From NCBI RefSeq assembly GCF_002994745.2, contig NC_037092.1:8980501-9044500 (forward strand): 64,000 nt of DNA, given 5' to 3'. The notes under the pieces are model-generated. The model ran no database searches and had not been told where the DNA came from. It worked only from the letters and a program-made list of their open reading frames with translations. This DNA is from Rosa chinensis (lineage: Eukaryota; Streptophyta; Magnoliopsida; Rosales; Rosaceae). Numbering within the stretch: position 1 is the stretch's first letter; every line of letters starts with the position of its first letter. Made by a program: the position numbers and the translations under genes. Shown piece after piece: positions 14,008 to 25,375 of this stretch.

Positions 14008-16078
14008 AGCAAGATCAAGTGACCGCTCTTGTTTTACAATGATGTTGCAGTATAACCGATAATAGAGTAGGGATGAATGACTAATGTAGTTTTCACGGAC
14101 TTCAATCGTCAACCTTATTTTCGGACAAATAAATAAAGGCATCGGAACATTAGTTTCTGATATTGACTCTATTCATTTCCCACATTCTCCCTCAGCTGAG
14201 GAAAATTGATAAACGAAAGAAGTATGGATGCATGCCTTGCCATCTCTTTCTAGTTTCTACTATATATTAACCCCTCAAACCCTCTTCATGAATGAAAGCT
14301 TAATTGTAAGAGGTGAATGTGACGCTCTGGCTTGAAATTCTGATCAAAGAAACTAGGTACTAGATAATGCTCAGGATATTCTAAATGCTTCTCACTATTA
14401 ACTGATCACCATTATGGTACCACCTATTTTTTTTTCCCAATGAAACAAAGCTGCAAGATAGCTTCCCTAATACAATCTAATCCAGACATATCGAAGTACA
14501 GAGCTTTAGGGTACCACCTATTTGCTAGCAATATGGTACCAACTGAAGTAGGCAAAGAGCCGGTCCAACTAGCATTATGGTACCACCTATTTACTAGGTT
14601 TGCTTTGAGATGATCTCGATGGAAAGAATGTGGTGCCACCTATTTTTACCCCCGGAGGGGAATGGTAGCAAATTAAGTATTCGCAAAAGGATGTGCGAAA
14701 AGCACCAATAAAAGTGTGGATGGCTTTTCCAAAACGTCCACACAGTCCACGAGGTACCCGACAACTTTGGAGAAAGTGCAAAATAGATCGGTACCATGAA
14801 GTCCCAATAGCAAAATACATATTCATGAAGGGAATCATGAAGGGAAAGAAAACAAAGATTATGGTCTCCTGGCCCAATAGCAATTTTGCTGAAAACATAT
14901 ACCAAATACCCTTATTCATATCATACCAAATCCTCCAGGTGACCATTTAAAACCAAGGACTAATATATCATTGATATCCTTTATAATTTCTCGAAATTTC
15001 TGTGTTTTACAAGCACCAATATTAATTATATCATCTTTCCGATATTTTATTTTTAATTTATTTTTAGTTGATCCTACAACTTCTATCTAAAATTTTAGTA
15101 AAATTTATATTGATATGCGATATTTTCTTGATATTTCCATCGAATTTTTTTTTTTAAACTATCGATATTTATATGATTTTTGATATTTTGGTCATTGTTC
15201 GAAACCATTGAAGCTCCTTATTATGCCTTGCAGATCTAGCAACATGTAGAAATAACTCAACCTTCCAAACTTAACAATTATCTCATCCGCCACACTGAAA
15301 AAACTCTTTAACAAAACTGGATCTTATATTTCTATACTTTCACAGATTTGTAAGATCCAAGATAAATTTATAACTAAATGCCATATTAGCAACTTTAGAA
15401 TGAGAAAATTGCAGTAAATGCAATTCATTTAGATAATTACATTAGCAATGAGTACACATGATAGGCATCGTGGTCTATCTTCAATCCAAAATAATGCGGA
15501 AAAGAAAAGTGCTTTCTTAGTAACACAAATCTCATTATATTTGCTGGGGCTATAAATTCCTGAAGAGAAGAAGTGGAAAAATTTCCATTTCCTTGTCCAA
15601 AGCTCTACTTCAATCGACAAGCTGGATCATGACTATTAAGATGGTGCTAATCATTGCCAACACATCCATCTCCAGAATATTGTGAGTTGATTGAAACCTG
15701 CTTGATACCTTGTTTGGAGCCTAGGAACTGCTGCATAAAGCTCAGAAAAGAAAGATGGGAAAAAGGGAATAAAACTTATAGGTCAAGTCTGTCCCAACTT
15801 CCAAGAGAAAACACCAGTCAAGTCTGAGTGAACTATATCGACCAGTGTGGTGGGGTAAGCCATGGATATCCAGATAAAAACTAACGCAAAAAGATTGTGT
15901 CACATCCGGGAACCGATCTTTTAACCTCTTCGTTTGCCAACTAGACAATCATCGGAACGAATTCCAAGGGGTTCTCAGACAATGGAGGGATACTATCTGT
16001 CTCCTCCCTATCTCCAGTCCTCTATAAATGCGCCTCTCAATGGTGTTCATCGCCCTCCAATTCCAATTCTATGCTGCA
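14008..16078. other. Intergenic, repeat-rich
   Basis: No gene recognised. 14411-14650 holds irregular repeats of GGTACCACCTATTT. 14970-15210 is very AT-rich with many GATATTT/CGATATT words, resembling the insertion at 19436-20066. The ~300 bases before 16079 are the upstream region of the X8 gene that follows. Confidence 0.5.
14411..14650. repeat. Dispersed GGTACCACCTATTT repeats
   Basis: The word GGTACCACCTATTT (or GGTGCCACCTATTT) occurs at about 14415, 14510, 14580 and 14631, usually preceded by ATTATG or similar. Spacing is uneven (about 95, 70, 51 bp). It looks like decayed tandem copies or a MITE cluster. Confidence 0.6.
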
Positions 16079-18185
16079 ATGGCCAAGTCTATTTCCCTCT
16101 GCACACTTGCAGCCTCTCTGCTCGTTCTGCTTCATGCCAATGCTGCTTCTCCAGGTAACAATCCATCATTAGTCTAACATGTAAAGTTTCAATTTCTGAG
16201 GAAAGTTCGTTCAATTAGATCTGTAGGGGTGTTGCTATTTGTACTCGGGATTTGTTTGCCTCTAATCTTCCAATATTACCTTCATATTTTAATAGATCAA
16301 GAAAAAAGATACAAAATTAGACCAGGAAAAACACCGTCTCGTGTTGTGTTAAGAGTACTTAAGACACTAGGTTGATACAGACTTCGATGAACATAGGGAT
16401 CTGATGATATATGTCTGTATTTGATGAACACACTGTCTATTTTGCTTAATTTGTTGTTTGTTTGTTTGTTTTTTATTTTTTGTTTTTATAGATTTTATGT
16501 TACTGGTTTTAATTCTGAATAAATAGGTTAATTTCAATTTCCTTTAATCATATGAATTTGAAATTAAATCTTGCAGGAGATGGTCATACTCCATCCACTG
16601 AGGAGATTGCCAAGGTAGACCCCAAGACTTGATTGCCATATTCATATGTGAACTAAAATGTGATATACAATTATATGTGTGTACAGTACTCATCCTCAAA
16701 CTCTGTCATTTATGATCTTAGACTTGGTGTGTCCCCAATCCATCATTAACCTATACGAAGATGCAAGACTTGGAAACGTATGCTTGCAATTATGTGGATT
16801 GCTCTTCAATTCACAATGGCGGTCCATGCTTCAACCCCTCAAACGCCTTTAGTCATGCAGCCTTTGCCATGAATGCTTATTATCAGGAGCAACACCAGTG
16901 TTTTGGTAACTCTGGACTCATATCTATTACTGATCCAAGTATGTATGATATTTTCTACTTTGCGTTTTAAGTGATTAGTTGCAAGCTATGGGGTTAGTGA
17001 TTTAGATTTTTCATTTTTTCGGCAGGCTATGGGAACTGCTACTTTGCAGGTAGAAAAGAGACGGTTTCCTCTTCAGCAGCTCTGGTAAAAACTTTAAAGT
17101 TAATTACAAATACTTGTTTTTACTTTGTCTGTTTGCATTAGTTCTTTACAGAAGGGTGTTTGCATTCCAGCTCTTGTATTGGTGTAGTATAGTAAGCTGG
17201 TGTGAGAAGTGTAGTTTTCCATTGCAGTATATGTATCCTACACTTTACCATTTCCTTTTGTGAGTTTATCCACTCCAGTTTTGGATTTAAGCATAGTTCA
17301 TATCAGTGTTTAAGTCTTTATTAAGAGTTCTTGACATCCTTGTGGCTGTATTTCTTTAGAGTGAGTTCCTTTGTTGCAACTCTTTAAAATGGCATGGGAT
17401 TGCAAAATAGTCCCCAAGTTCTGGTTGTATGTTTGTTTGTCCCTGGCTTTGTTTTCGGCTGGAGTCTAGTTGTAGCTCGTCAAGCGTAGTGTGGATATCT
17501 TGTCAATATTTTATACTACCTCTTTTTGTACTGAATTGTAATGCTTATTGTGTTATTACTAATTTCAGAGTGCATGGTGTGTTGCAAAGCCAACGGCCAC
17601 TGACAATCTTCTACAATTGAACATTGACTTCGCTTGTAGTCATGTCAACTGTAGTGTTATTGAACCCCGTGGTGAATGCCAATTACCAGACGCTATAATG
17701 AACCACGCATCTGTTGCCATGAATCTTTACTATCAATCTTTTGGCAGAACAGATATGAGCTGTTATTTTCAGTCCACAGGCATGGTTGTGATTGAAGATC
17801 CAAGTAAGTATTTTTTTGCTTTTTGGCATTTAATTGTGGAGTTTCCATGCGCAAATGAAATCATATCTATAATACGGTGTTCTGTACTTTCTTTATAGGT
17901 TCTGGAACTTGTGTCTATGAAGGGGTTTTCCCTGACAGCGAACCTGTGACTCCTGTCCATGCAAAAGGGAAAAGTAGGGCCTTTTCTGCAACATCAGTTG
18001 GAGTTATGGTGATGGGGTCGATCATTGGTTGTGCGCTGGTGGCAGTGGCTATATATGTTATGCTCTGGCTTCGTCAGCCCCGCCCGCCAGTGGTAAAGGA
18101 AGTTCACATGGACCCATTGCCACAGCCATTGTATCAACCACCAGAGCCATCAGCTTCCCCAGCTCCTGTTGAGGGTTCTTATTAG
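16079..18185 (+). CDS. Two-domain X8 (CBM43) transmembrane protein, copy B2
   Basis: Six exons: 16079-16154, 16577-16614, 16722-16938, 17026-17084, 17569-17803, 17899-18185, all GT-AG and in frame. Signal peptide MAKSISLCTLAASLLVLLHANAAS; linker; X8 domain 1 (TWCVPNPSLTYTKM...ACNYVDCSSI...GPCFNPSN...AFAMNAYYQ...GYGNCYF); X8 domain 2 (AWCVAKPTATDNLLQLNIDFACSHVNCSV...HASVAMNLYYQSFGRTDMSC..SGTCVYEG). Each domain has the X8 Cys pattern. A hydrophobic helix near GSIIGCALVAVAIYVMLWL follows, then a ~40-residue Pro-rich tail ending EGSY. X8 domains bind beta-1,3-glucan (callose) in known family members. Most such proteins are secreted or GPI-anchored, so the transmembrane helix with a cytoplasmic tail is unusual. 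Confidence 0.9.
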
Positions 18186-19021
18186 TTATTATATATAGTA
18201 TGAAAGAGTCATGTTGATGGTTTTGGTTCTCTTTAGGATGGTTTACTCTTGTTTCTTTCCTTTCCAGTAAGTTCTCTCTCTGAAATTTTCAACAGGCCAA
18301 AAAGGCAAAAAAAGGGTCTATCTTGAGTCGTTGTAATCTTCGTCATGATGGCATTGCATGCGGTTTTGCTGTTTATGTTATGGAAATTGTCGTGTTAGTT
18401 TTATATTGTTCGAATTGGGAGGGAAAACTAATTAAATACAAGCCTACTCGAATACGTCCCATAATTAATACAAACATCAGGCGCACCCGTTAGAAATTGT
18501 TTTTGATTTCCAATTTGATTTTGGTCTTCTAGTTTGCAATGCAAAACGAGAAACATATCATCCGGCCCATTGTCTCTGTGGATCGGCTACAGGAAAGAGA
18601 GACCAGTTTCTGCGTTGGATTCTTAGTACTAGACCTTGTTGATGGGCCTGTTACTACTAATCATTTCTTTTTTCTTTAAAAAAAAAAAACTAAAAATAAC
18701 ACAACCGTTGTTCTTCAGCATTCCAGCCGCTTCCCTGCACAAGTCCAAATTTCCAGCTAGATAGCTTTGCCTTTAGAGATTTAGTCATGGAATGAATGAG
18801 TATCATCCCATTGTTCTTTAACCAGATTCACCGCTGGATAAGAGTTTAATTCCATCGGTTATAGGCTATGTCTCAAAGCCATTTTTAATCCAAAATATAA
18901 TATTTCAAGTGCTTCTATAAAGAATGCAAATTTCTTCATGTCTATCAAATTTCCACTCCTAATTTATTTATGTCTATCAAAATTGCTAGTTGATTTTCCA
19001 ATTTGATGAATTGCACTTTTA
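18186..19021. other. 3' UTR and spacer
   Basis: Probable 3' UTR of the X8 gene followed by AT-rich DNA with an A run near 18680. No coding signal or element ends recognised. Confidence 0.45.
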
Positions 19022-19360
19022 ACATTTTTTTTCAATATGAGTTTGGAACCCAGCTTAATTGGGAGGCTCAGACCCCACGTTGGTTTCATTTATTATATTG
19101 ATATTTTGCAACTGGGGGACATAAAACCTGAATTTCTGTAGCATGGAGAACAATTACAATAATCCTCTTAAAGTACATCTTAAATAATAGCATGAGTCTC
19201 ATCTAACCAAACATCATCTAAACCATCAATACTAGCAAGGTGCGCAAGCCTGTGCGTTACACCATTTAATTCACGGTAGATATGTCTAATTCTACATGAC
19301 TAAAAAACATAAAGATAAGACTTACAATCATCCTCATCCTACGCCTAGTCCCGTAGTCCG
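19022..19360 (-). mobile_element. LINE 3' fragment with RNase H end
   Basis: On the minus strand a short reading frame gives HIYRELNGVTHRLAHLA followed by SIDGLDDVWLDE. This matches the C-terminal end of the RNase H-like domain of plant L1-type LINEs (R-x-x-N-x-x-x-H-x-L-A). Stops follow, then a 3' UTR ending in an A-rich run (T-rich on + at 19023-19032). The 5' cut end abuts the Lhcb1 relic at 19361. Confidence 0.7.
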
Positions 19361-19437
19361 CAGTTAACAACAATGCCTGGTTCTACGCCACCAACTTTGT
19401 CCCCAGAAAGCGAATGAGGCTTTTAAGCAAGGACTTA
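19361..19437 (+). pseudogene. Lhcb1 3'-end relic
   Basis: The last codons of Lhcb1 are recognisable (VNNNAWFYATNFVP, with Ser to Phe and Gly to Arg changes), and the stop codon has mutated to CGA. Only ~55 coding bases and a few UTR bases remain. It marks the left edge of duplication block 2. Confidence 0.92.
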
Positions 19438-20066
19438 AAAATTGAGATTTTTGTCGAAATATCAGCAAAATTTTCGTTTTCTCAGGTTGGCGATATTTTC
19501 ACCATATACCATGATAATTTTATATGATATTTTCGACATATTACGATATTTCCGAAAATTTCATAAATTTGGACGAAATTCACGAAATTTTGCTCTTTGT
19601 CTCGTGGCCCAGCAGCCCAAATTGGGCCCAATTTGCCAATTTGGAATCAAAATTCCGAAAAAAAGGGCAAACCACCGCCATTACCCTTGTACATTCAAAC
19701 AAGGCAACCATTCGTCCATTCCTGCTGGGAAAGGATCTCATCTTTTTATATATATTGTTTCTTCGTAAATCTCTTCTTTTTTATGTCTACTTTTTAGGTG
19801 GTACTATTGAAATTGGATAGTTTATTTACAATAAATAATCAGATTTATTATTTTAAATACTTTGTACATAAATAAACTACTAATTTTATATATGAGAATT
19901 AGTAAAATATCAAGATTATAAATATTCACTAAATTAAGTTTCAATAAATGTCTGCTCAATGTAGAGTTATATACTAATGCATTTTAAATTATACTAATTT
20001 ATTATGTAATCATGTTTAATATATAGTTTTTTTAAATAGTAGATAATTGAATCACCATTTGTCCAA
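19436..20066. mobile_element. AT-rich insertion absent from block 1
   Basis: Block 1 runs directly from the Lhcb1 3' UTR to TTTGTTCATGTTGTAG (10588). Block 2 has about 630 extra bases here, with GATATTT/CGAAATTT words and no coding capacity. Ends and target duplications are not clear, so the element type is unknown. Confidence 0.55.
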
Positions 20067-20245
20067 ATTTGTTCATGTTGTAGATTGGTGTGAATCACCA
20101 TGTGAATTATTATATATGGAAATCTGAATGGAGTAAATTTCTTATCTTTTTGTGTTATTTCAATTCTTGCCTTTATATATTCTGCACATGGATCCCATTT
20201 CAAAAAAATATTCTGCACACGGATTGTATTGGAATAGAATCAAAC

Positions 20246-21063
20246 ATGGGAGATAGGCGACCCCTGCACTTCAATTTCTTCTCTTCTCTGAAGCAGGTTC
20301 ATCAATTTCTTTGTTACCCAGATTAAAGTTTTAGTCTTTTTGTATTTTTGGTGTTGAATTTGGTTCTATTTTGTTGGTTTTAATTGGATAGGTTGAGAAG
20401 AGATTGAAACTAGAATACCCATCTGAACAATCGACTCCATCACAATCACCATTGGTAGAAAGCAACAGGTTATTAACAGAATCATTAAGCTCACCCATAT
20501 ACCTTGATTTGGATCCCTCCAACAACAACAACCATTACAGTTCTAGCACACTCCAAGACAGTAGTGAAGCCCCTGAAGTATTCCTCTCATGCTCTCCACA
20601 GTTTATACCAACCCAAGAGAACCCAACTCAGCCAAATGCCCTGAATGACCCTAAAACTATCAATGACACTGAAGGTGAAGCCATCGTCGATGATATTGAA
20701 CGGTTGATTCAACTCTTGGGTTTGTCAAGTTGCCAGGAAAAAGATGAAGAAAAGGCTGGTTTGGAGTTGAAGTGTGGAGGTAGTGAAAATGGGGGCAATT
20801 CTTGTCATTGTGAAGGCGGGTTTTATGAGAAGATTGTTGGGGTGAAGGGGCCAAAGTGTGGGAGAGAAGTGGAGAGGTTGGAGGGTTGGATTAACTACTT
20901 TTTGAATGGTAATGGGGAGGGAAAGATTGAGCCTTTCAGGCTGGCACATTTGCTTTTGAGTAAAGCTGCTTTTGTCTCTGAGGGTGCTGATCATGGTTTT
21001 GGAGACTTGGACTTCCCTTCAACGATTGGGGATTTTCTGCGCAATGATCCTCCAACAGAGTAA
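20246..21063 (+). CDS. Uncharacterised two-exon plant protein, copy 2
   Basis: Paralogue of the gene at 10740. Exon 1 is 20246-20296 (same 17 residues), exon 2 is 20392-21063, together 240 residues. The Cys-containing C-terminal region (SCHCEGGFYEKIVGVKGPKC) is unchanged. Differences cluster in the Ser/Asn-rich N-terminal part and around EGEAIVDDIERLIQLL. Both copies are open, which argues that both are or recently were functional. I do not recognise its family. Confidence 0.8.
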
Positions 21064-21621
21064 TATGGCACAAGATCTATTTGTTGTTATTGTTTCTCTT
21101 AAAAGATGGTGCTTCATAATTTCATGTATCAGCTTGATGTAAGGTAAGGATGTTGTGAATATTACATTTGCAGAGTTTCTTTGTAAAAAGTTCTTAATGA
21201 ATATGATTTGGTTATCCTTTTTCCAACAGTAATATGGTTGTATTCATCGTATATTTGATGTTGCTTGCATTTTAACATGGTACAGAAACATGCATTATTA
21301 GCTAATCAATGCAGGAGGAAAACAGTAAGATGATGAGCAAATTCAGATTCTTTTTTATCTTTTATCTTATTTGATGCTCTGAACTCAATTTTCATTTGAA
21401 AAGCTTCTTTGGCAGCCAAGTAACTGTTGGACTTATAAAATGAAAGATCAGGATATGATTTTACAAAATCGTGAATGAATTTGCTTGTAAAAGGAATTTT
21501 ATTTCACAACAATAAACAATTATTACATGATGAGCATTGTTCCATCTCTGATACAACTTTGCAACTTCAATCTAACCTGTTAAATATTCTTAGTTCTGAG
21601 AAATACACCATGGTTCTTGAA

Positions 21622-24600
21622 CTATATTGCCTTTTTCAGCTTCAAAAGAGCAGACAACACCTCATTCATTATAGGTCGCTGCTCGGGATTTTGGTTGGTG
21701 CAAAACAAGGCTAGCTTGAGCAGCTCTTCTGCATTTGCCACCTGTTCCTCGGAGATATTTAAAGTTAGCATCGGGTCCAGAACTTCAAGAAGCGAATCTG
21801 ATCCATCTGCAAGGGCTTTCTCCACTACTTGGTGCAAGCTCATTGGCAGCCCATTTCCTTCCATGAGTCCTGTTGGCCTTTGTCTTGTCAGTAACTCCAT
21901 CACTATTACACCAAAGCTGAAGACGTCTACCTTGGTTGTGATTTTCCTCATGTATGCAAACTCTGCAGACATACGTTTTAAGCATATAAGAGGGGAAGCA
22001 ATGGCAGTGTAATTTTCAGAAGAAGGGTGAAAATGAAAAAGAAAAAAAAAAGAAAAAAAGAGAAAAACTAAATGGAGATGAGTTTATAATTGAGAGCAGC
22101 CAGCAAAATGTCACCTGGTGCTAAGTAGCCAATTGTGCCTTGGAAAGCTGATGCCGTGGAAAGGCTACTCCCATCCTGGAGATGAACACCCAACATTCTA
22201 GCTGTTCCAAAATCACTCACATGGGCCTCCCAATCCTCATCCAACAAGATGTTAGAAGGCTTCAAGTCGCAATGAACGATGGGAAAATCATAGCCTGAAT
22301 GCAGGTAATCCAGTCCACTTGCTATAGAGATTAAAATATTGATTCTCTGAGAGAATGTCAATCTCCACTGATTCATCCCATCTTCATGTATAATGTTCTC
22401 CAGGTTTCCATTCTCCATGTATTCCAGAACCAAGGCCTTTAATTTCCCGCTCTCCCATGCATAGCCAAGTACCTTCACCAAATTCCTGTGCCTTAGTTGA
22501 CTCAGTGTCTTGATTTCTCTATTGAAGCATTTATCTGACTCAACTGAGAATTCCTGGAGATTCAATCTCTTTATGGCTACTATCTGCTCATCTTCCAGTT
22601 GACCCTTGTACACAGTACTCAACCTGCTTGTGCCTAAAATGTTCTCTTTGCTAAAGAAACTAGTGGCATTTTCTAAATCCTTTTGATCAAACCTCTTGAG
22701 TGCCAAAGCTGCAGCACACTCTGGTTCTGGATTTTCAATCTTTTCTGGCTTACACATTTTGGTGAACCGGCTGTGGATTAGGAAAATGATCACTAAAATA
22801 AGCAGTACAGAAATTATTCCAAGCGCCACGAGAACATACATGGTTGTCTTGGATATCCGGTGTGAACTTTTCTTGCATGTCTTGAGCAGTTTGTTTCCAC
22901 AGAGATCCGGGTTTCCTACCAAGCTGGATGCATTTATACTTCTGAATAGTCCGGTGTCTGGAACAGGGCCTTCAAGTTGATTGAAAGAGAGGTTCAAGTG
23001 TTTCAAGCTGGTAAAATTGGTAAAGCTCTCACGGATAACTCCCCTCAGAAAATTCTGGGAAAGATCAAGGGAGCTAAGATGCTTCAGATTTGTCAACTTT
23101 TCTGGGAGTTCACCATCTAAGTGATTCCTTGAAAGGTTCAAGCTTGTGAAGGTGTCCATCTTAGCAAAAACTTCAGCTTGAATTGGCCCAGAAAGTTTGT
23201 TACCTGACAGATCAAGAGAGTACAAATTCCTGCAGCCTTCTAGTGCTACAGGAATCATCCCTGAAAGATTATTGTTGGAAATGTCAATGGCCTGCACCAT
23301 TTCCAACATGCCAAGCTCGTCTGGAATGCTGCCATCCAAGAAATTGTATGAGAAATTCAAATATATCTGCATGCTTTTCATCCCTGAGATCACAGACCCT
23401 GGAATGGGTCCTGAGAGATGATTGTGAGAGAGATCCAGAGTCGTTAGCCGATTAAGGTGAGCCATGCTTTTCGGAATGGAACCATTGAGCATATTACCTT
23501 GGAGGTTTAAGTATGAAAGCAACTCAAGTTTTGAGACAGTATCTGGAATTGGACCGGTCAGTTTGTTTTGCTGCAACTCTAGAACAGTTAGCTCTTTTAG
23601 CTCAAAAAGTTTCTCAGGGATGGCTCCTTCTAAAGCATTGTCGTGCAGGGATAGCCCTTGTAGGTGAGAGAGATTAGACAGCTGTGGTGGAACTGGACCT
23701 GAGAATCTATTCTCAGCAAGTGTGAGGATGATAAGTTGGTTTAGTTGGCCAATCTCTGGTGGAATTTGTCCGACAAATGAATTGGAGGTGGCTCTCAAAA
23801 CCCTGAGATTGGAAAGTTTTCCAAATCCGGGTTTCAGATAACCACTAAAGTTGTTCAGGCCCAAATCTAGAGTGAGAAGACTAGTGCAATTGAAGAGGTC
23901 ATCTGGGATTTCTCCGAACAATTTATTGGATCCAACAGAAAGGAAATTAAGCTTCGGCAACTGCCCCAGACCCTGAGGTATTTTTCCAGTTATTCTATTA
24001 TAAGCCAAGCTTATAACTTGAAGAATGGTACAGTTGGTGATACTAGATGGTATGGATCCCTCAAGAAGGTTGCCATTCATGGAGAGGTTTTTAAGATTAT
24101 AAAGCAACCCTATGTTTGATGGAAGTTCCCCTGTTAGAGAATTTAAGCTCATTGACAGATATGTTAGATTTGTCAAGCTTGTCAAGGATGAGGGGATCTC
24201 TCCGGTAAACTTATTGGAGTGCAGGGTCAATACTTGCAATGATCTTAAAGATCCAAGCTCGGATGGTATTGTCCCAGTTAACTCATTTTCTGAAAGTCCT
24301 AAATGGGTTAATGATTTCAGCTGAAAAATGGAGAGTGGAATTGTAGAGTTTAGCCTATTCTTGTACAATCTCAATGTTTCTAAATGAACCAAACTTCCAA
24401 GCTCAGAGGGAATGCTTCCGGTGAAATGATTCTCGTAAAGTTCAAGGTTAACAAGCTTCTTACACCGACTTAGTTCAGAAGGGATTTCCCCAACAAAGGA
24501 ATTATCAAACACTACCAGTTGTTCTAAATTTGACAGATTCCCTAGCTCCCTAGGTATTGCACCGGACAACTGGTTTTTACTTAAATCAACCTCTTTGAAA

Positions 24601-25262
24601 GCTGCCAACTTACCCATGGAAGCAGGTAATGAGCCTACAAAGTTGTTGCCACTTGCTATAAGAAGCTCAAGATTAACAAGATTTCCTATGTTTGATGGGA
24701 GTTTGCCAGTGAGGTTATTAAATTCCGCACCAAACAAAGACAAGTTTCTACAGTTGCAAATGCTCTCCGGCATGCTTCCACTCAAAAGGTTATCACCCAA
24801 ATCTAATAACTGCAGATTACTAAGGTTTCCTAGTTCTGGTGGAATTGAACCCGAAAGAGAATTTTGATACAGAGCAAGTAGAGAAAGTTGGGAGCAAAGT
24901 CCCAGCTCAGCTGGAATATGTCCAGTGAATGAGTTTGAAGTTAGATCAAGAACCTGGAGGCCTGAAATGTTTCCGAGGAAGGGTGAGATCACGCCTGTGA
25001 GCTGCTTTTCTGCCAGAGAAATTGAAATGACTTGATTTGTCGAGGGGTCACAGGCAACGCCAGACCAATTGCAGTGATGGCTTGCGTCTGACGTCCAATC
25101 TGCAAGTGTTCCATTCGGGTCGCTGGTGATGGATTTCTTGAACGCCTTCAAGGCCTCGACTTCAACCTCCAAGCTTGGCTGAGCAGACAGACCAGCAAGT
25201 AGAACAGAACAGACTATGACTATGACCAAACTGACACTATGAGACTCCATTGTAATGCACAA
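21622..25262 (-). CDS. FLS2: FLS2-type LRR receptor kinase (flagellin receptor)
   Basis: Two exons on the minus strand: 25262-22115 (or from the second Met at 25250) and 21962-21622, intron GTGA...CTGCAG, giving about 1160 residues. Order: signal peptide; LRRNT (EVEALKAFKKSI...HCNWSGVACD); a long run of LRRs with LxxNxLxGxIP repeats; LRR cap with LVGNPDLCG; transmembrane segment near MYVLVALGIISVLLILVIIF; kinase. Kinase motifs: atypical P-loop [34 protein letters not shown] (non-RD), DFGTARMLG, GTIGYLAPE. The N-terminal region, STVYKGQLED and overall length match FLS2, the plasma-membrane receptor for flg22 in pattern-triggered immunity. The stop (TAG at 21622-21624) follows KLKKAI directly and looks early. 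Confidence 0.93.
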
Positions 25263-25284
25263 ACCAGCTGATGAGCAATGAAGG

Positions 25285-25375
25285 ATGATGAAGCTTTTTA
25301 TATAGATACACTATCTAATCCATGGTCCCCCAAAGAAAACTGGTATGGACTCATCCCAAGTCAAATCGTCAACGA
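25285..25375 (-). promoter_or_regulatory. FLS2 proximal promoter with TATA and W-box pair
   Basis: On the minus strand a TATATAAA-type TATA box lies at about 25296-25306, some 35-45 bp before the first ATG. Two TTGAC cores (reverse of GTCAA at 25360-25364 and 25369-25373) lie about 100-110 bp upstream, nine bases apart. Clustered TTGAC cores are typical WRKY sites in defence genes; binding here is inferred. Confidence 0.5.

Larger units (their letters stand above)
19361..22446. repeat. Segmental duplication, block 2
   Basis: Partner of 10481-12941 with the same gene order and orientation (Lhcb1 end, uncharacterised gene +, FLS2 -). It differs mainly by an inserted AT-rich stretch at about 19436-20066 and by small indels. 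Confidence 0.9.
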
